A stretch of DNA of 7,659 nucleotides from assembly GCA_903909415.1 (NCBI GenBank), contig CAIVVS010000323.1, positions 1-7,659 on the forward strand, given 5' to 3'. Numbering within the stretch: position 1 is the first letter of the stretch; the number at the start of each line of letters is the position of its first letter. Below the pieces are notes generated by a model. That model made no database searches and was not told the DNA's origin. It saw only the letters and a program-made list of their open reading frames with translations. Of this stretch, positions 4,661-7,659 are shown piece by piece. Source of the stretch: an uncultured Pseudomonadota bacterium (lineage in GTDB: Bacteria > Pseudomonadota > Gammaproteobacteria > Burkholderiales > SG8-39). The position numbers and the translations under genes were made by a program.

Positions 4661-7312
4661 ATGTCCAAGAATTCTCCAAGCATTCAAGAACACACCCCCA
4701 TGATGCAGCAGTACCACCGCCTCAAGGCGCAGGTACACGCCGACCATGGCGACATCCTGCTGTTCTACCGGATGGGCGACTTCTACGAGTTGTTCTTCGA
4801 GGACGCCGAAAAGGCCGCGCGCCTGCTGGACATCACGCTGACCACGCGCGGTGCGTCGGCCGGCCAGCCGATCAAGATGGCGGGCGTGCCCTACCACGCG
4901 GTGGAGCAGTACCTCGCCAAGCTGGTGCGCCTGGGCCAGTCGGTGGCGATCTGCGAGCAGGTGGGCGACGTGGCCACCGCCAAGGGGCCGGTGGAGCGCG
5001 CCGTCACCCGCATCGTCACGCCCGGCACCCTCACCGACTCGGCGCTGCTGGAGGACAAGACCGACAACGTGCTGCTGGCGATGTCCACGGACAAGGCCGG
5101 CGTGGGCCTCGCGTGGCTGAACCTCGCCTCGGGCGAGCTGCGCGTCACCGAATTCGCCGCGCCCCTGCTCGCCTCCGAGCTGCGCCGCATCGCACCCTCG
5201 GAGGTGCTGGTCGCGCAGTCCGGCGCCAGCGACCCGGAACTCGCCGGCTACGCGATCACGCCCCTGCCCGCCTGGCATTTCGACTACGACGGCGCCAGGG
5301 CCGCGCTGCTGCGCCAGCTGGGCGCGGCCTCGCTGGAGGGCTATGGCGTGCACGAGATGCGCCCGGCCATCGCCGCCTGCGGCGCGCTGCTGTCCTACGC
5401 GAAGAAGACCCAGGGCCAGGGTGTGGACGGCGCGCTGTCGCACGTCACCACCATCACGCCCGAGGCGGTCAGCCAGTACCTGCGCATGGACGCGGCCACG
5501 CGGCGCAACCTGGAACTCACCGAGACCCTGCGCGGCGAGCCCGCGCCCACGCTGTTCTCGCTGCTGGACGAATGCGCCGGCGCCATGGGCAGCCGCATGC
5601 TGCGCCACTGGCTGCACCACCCGCTGCGCGAGCGCGAGGCCATCGTGCCGCGCCATGCGGCGATCGCGCGCCTGATCGAGGGCCGCACCGAGGGGAGTAA
5701 CGGCGGCGACGCCTGGCGCGCGATCGGCGAGGTGCTCACGCGCTTTGCCGACGTGGAACGCATCACCGGCCGCATCGCGCTGCGCTCGGCGCGCCCGCGC
5801 GACCTGTCGTCGTTGCGCGACAGCCTCGCGCTGCTGGACGAGCTGCGCGCGGCGATGCCCACCGGCGACGGCCTGCTGGACGAACTGCGCCGCTGGCTGG
5901 AGACGCCCACCGCGTGCCTGGACCTGTTGGCGCGCGCGGTGCGCCCCGAGCCGTCCTCGGTGCTGCGCGAGGGCGGCGTCATCGCCGACGGCTACAGCGC
6001 GGAGCTGGACGAGCTGCGCGCGCTGCAGAACAACGACGGCGCCTACCTGGTGCAGCTGGAGGCACGCGAGCGCGAGCGCACCGGCATCACTACGCTCAAG
6101 GTCGGCTACAACAACGTGCACGGCTTTTTCATCGAGGTGAGCAGCGCGCAGGACCGCGCCCAGGCCGACCGCATCCCGGCCGACTACCGCCGCCGCCAGA
6201 CGCTGAAGAACGCCGAGCGTTACATCACGCCCGAACTCAAGGCCTACGAGGACAAGGCGCTGTCGGCCAAGGATCGCTCGCTGGCGCTGGAAAAATCGCT
6301 CTACGAGGAACTGCTCACCCTGCTCGCGCCCGAGGTCACCGGCCTGCAGCGCATCGCGCGCGCCATCGCCACGGTGGACGTGCTCGCCTGCCTAAGTTCG
6401 GTGGCAGTGCGGCGCAACTGGTGCCGGCCGGTGTTCGCGGGTGATCCAGGCCTGGACATCGAGGGCGGCCGCCATCCGGTGGTGGAGCAGCAGTTGGCCG
6501 CGCGCGCCGATTCGGGCGAGAGCGGCACGACGTTCATCGCCAACGACTGCCGGCTCGCGCCCACGCGCCGCATGCTGCTGATCACCGGCCCGAACATGGG
6601 CGGCAAGTCGACCTACATGCGCCAGGTGGCGCTGATCGCCCTGCTCGCGCATGTCGGGTCCTACGTGCCCGCCACCGCGGCACGCATCGGCCCGATGGAC
6701 CAGATCTTCACCCGCATCGGCGCCTCGGACGACCTCGCCGGCGGGCGTTCCACCTTCATGGTGGAGATGACCGAGTCGGCCAACATCCTGCACAACGCCA
6801 CCGAGAAGAGCCTGGTGCTGATGGACGAGGTCGGGCGCGGCACCTCGACCTTCGACGGCCTGGCGCTGGCCTGGGCGATCGCGCGCCACCTGGTGGAGAA
6901 GTCGCGTTCGCTGTCGCTGTTCGCGACACACTACTTCGAGCTCACGCGCCTGGCGGTGGAGTACCGCGAGGTCGCCAACGTGCACCTGGACGCGGTGGAG
7001 CACAAGGACAGCATCGTGTTCCTGCACCATGTGGAGGAAGGCCCGGCCAGCCAGTCCTACGGCCTGCAGGTGGCGGCGCTGGCCGGCGTGCCCAAGCCGG
7101 TGATCCGCCAGGCGCAGCGCACGCTGCAGCAGCTGGAGGACGCGAGCCTCGCGCGCGGCAACCAGTCTGACCTGTTTGCCGCCTCGCAGGCGCCTGCGCC
7201 GGAGCCCGAGCCAGCGAGCGACCCGCTGCGCGATGCGATGGCGCAGCTGAATCCCGACGAGCTCTCGCCGCGCGAGGCGCTGGACCTGCTCTACCAGCTC
7301 AAGAAACTCTGA
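4661..7312 (+). CDS. mutS: DNA mismatch repair ATPase MutS
   Basis: MutS detects mismatches and small loops after replication, then recruits MutL in an ATP-dependent sliding clamp. This copy has 883 residues (E. coli 853), within the normal range. The mismatch-contact motif Phe-X-Glu is present in MGDFYEL (Phe41, Glu43). The connector, lever and clamp regions follow (about 130-560), with [12 protein letters not shown] in the core. The ATPase domain has Walker [10 protein letters not shown] (643-651), the signature region [17 protein letters not shown], Walker [12 protein letters not shown] (Asp722, Glu723) and ATH (755-757). QSDLF at 835-839 fits the beta-clamp binding consensus, and the end ([19 protein letters not shown]) matches the C-terminal oligomerisation helices. 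The ATG at 4661 gives the expected short leader before HTPMMQQY; the Shine-Dalgarno is poor. The frame is intact and all motifs are present, so a working repair protein is expected. Its high G+C contrasts with the SIR2 pair upstream. Confidence 0.99.
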   Translation: MSKNSPSIQEHTPMMQQYHRLKAQVHADHGDILLFYRMGDFYELFFEDAEKAARLLDITLTTRGASAGQPIKMAGVPYHAVEQYLAKLVRLGQSVAICEQVGDVATAKGPVERAVTRIVTPGTLTDSALLEDKTDNVLLAMSTDKAGVGLAWLNLASGELRVTEFAAPLLASELRRIAPSEVLVAQSGASDPELAGYAITPLPAWHFDYDGARAALLRQLGAASLEGYGVHEMRPAIAACGALLSYAKKTQGQGVDGALSHVTTITPEAVSQYLRMDAATRRNLELTETLRGEPAPTLFSLLDECAGAMGSRMLRHWLHHPLREREAIVPRHAAIARLIEGRTEGSNGGDAWRAIGEVLTRFADVERITGRIALRSARPRDLSSLRDSLALLDELRAAMPTGDGLLDELRRWLETPTACLDLLARAVRPEPSSVLREGGVIADGYSAELDELRALQNNDGAYLVQLEARERERTGITTLKVGYNNVHGFFIEVSSAQDRAQADRIPADYRRRQTLKNAERYITPELKAYEDKALSAKDRSLALEKSLYEELLTLLAPEVTGLQRIARAIATVDVLACLSSVAVRRNWCRPVFAGDPGLDIEGGRHPVVEQQLAARADSGESGTTFIANDCRLAPTRRMLLITGPNMGGKSTYMRQVALIALLAHVGSYVPATAARIGPMDQIFTRIGASDDLAGGRSTFMVEMTESANILHNATEKSLVLMDEVGRGTSTFDGLALAWAIARHLVEKSRSLSLFATHYFELTRLAVEYREVANVHLDAVEHKDSIVFLHHVEEGPASQSYGLQVAALAGVPKPVIRQAQRTLQQLEDASLARGNQSDLFAASQAPAPEPEPASDPLRDAMAQLNPDELSPREALDLLYQLKKL

Positions 7313-7313
7313 G

Positions 7314-7349
7314 CCGGCGCGCAGCCGGGGGGCGGCGGCGTTTCCCGGC
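7314..7349. terminator. GC-rich hairpin between convergent mutS and glycine-zipper genes
   Basis: Two alternative stems share one arm: CCGGC (7314-7318) with GCCGG (7324-7328), and GCCGGG (7324-7329) with CCCGGC (7344-7349). They fill the 42-bp gap between two convergent genes, where a shared terminator would be expected. There is no T-run on either strand beyond a TTT in the second loop, so termination is inferred from position and may be weak. Confidence 0.3.
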
Positions 7350-7354
7350 CGGTG

Positions 7355-7659
7355 CTAGCTGCCGGACTGGATGACGCCGTTGACCACGCGCACCTTGTCG
7401 CCGGCGCGCCAGCCGGGGGCGCTGGCCTCGCTGAGGGTGCGGGTGCTGCCGTCGTCCATGCGGATCGAGACCACGTAGGACCTGGAGGCCTTCATCCGCT
7501 TCTCGACCTCGTTGCCGGCGAGGCCGCCACCGATCGCACCGACCACGGTCGCCACGTCCTGGCCGCGGCCGCCGCCGACCTGGTTGCCCAGCAGGCCGCC
7601 CGCCACCGCGCCGCCCACCGCGCCCAGGCCAGAACCCGAGCCCTTGGTCTGGACTTCGC
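7355..7659 (-). CDS. Glycine-zipper 2TM-domain envelope protein, 5' end missing
   Basis: The frame enters from the right edge and ends at a TAG (7357-7355), leaving 101 visible residues. It starts within EVQTKGSGSGLGAVGG, so the N-terminus, where a signal peptide or lipobox would be, lies outside the window. Residues GAVGGAVAGGLLGNQVGGG and VVGAIGGGLAGNEVEKRMK form the repeated small-residue pattern of the glycine-zipper 2TM (Rick_17kDa_Anti) family, found in SlyB- and 17-kDa-antigen-like outer-membrane proteins. The last part (YVVSIRMDDGSTRTL, PGWRAGDKVRVVNGVIQ) looks like a small beta-rich domain common in this family. A GTG at 7618 is in frame but lies inside the zipper, so it is not the true start. 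The gene converges on mutS. Exact function is not predictable; a structural envelope or stress role is usual for relatives. Confidence 0.88.
   Translation of the reverse strand, partial: EVQTKGSGSGLGAVGGAVAGGLLGNQVGGGRGQDVATVVGAIGGGLAGNEVEKRMKASRSYVVSIRMDDGSTRTLSEASAPGWRAGDKVRVVNGVIQSGS

Noticed and set aside
4643..6121. A 492-codon open frame on the minus strand opposite mutS
   Set aside because: It is rich in Arg, Ala, Gly, Gln and His, shows no family pattern, and lies opposite an unmistakable MutS; long antisense frames are expected in GC-rich genes.

Overview
The window looks like a GC-rich proteobacterial chromosome, most likely betaproteobacterial. The MutS N-terminus (HTPMMQQY, then [31 protein letters not shown] sequence) and its connector region read like Betaproteobacteria, as does the IclR regulator. 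This placement rests on remembered family sequences, not on a search. A core housekeeping gene (mutS) and a small glycine-zipper envelope gene lie on the right, an IclR-type regulator on the left, and an accessory block of about 3.5 kb lies between them.

Left (1-960): an IclR-family transcription regulator on the minus strand. Its upstream region carries four TTGA/TCAA half-sites arranged as two short inverted repeats. Next (964 to about 1185, minus strand) is the 3' remnant of a GIY-YIG/T5orf172-type gene whose catalytic half is gone. An AT-rich non-coding stretch follows (about 1310-1520), with nested inverted repeats at its left edge and, at its right edge, a clean TAGAAT-N8-ATTCTA dyad just before hipB.

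Middle (1522-4485): two apparent operons on the plus strand. The first is a hipB-hipA toxin-antitoxin pair with an 8-bp overlap, a full set of HipA kinase residues and a candidate hairpin terminator. The second is a two-gene unit: an 86-residue protein with three predicted membrane segments, overlapping by one base a cysteine-free, single-domain SIR2-like protein that keeps the residues expected for NAD+ hydrolysis. This pair is the best candidate in the window for a little-described system, probably anti-phage or abortive infection. Its base composition is clearly lower in G+C than mutS (about 49% in 3241-3420 by hand count, against 68-75% in two sampled mutS lines), which suggests horizontal acquisition.

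Right (4486-7659): a gene-free stretch of about 175 bp, a complete mutS, a 42-bp convergent gap that can form GC-rich hairpins, and the 3' end of a glycine-zipper 2TM protein on the minus strand that runs off the window.

Overall the accessory block reads as a small defence or toxin-antitoxin cluster inserted beside mutS: a decayed nuclease gene, a HipBA module and a membrane-protein/SIR2 module. I saw no integrase, transposase, tRNA, CRISPR or rRNA sequence.
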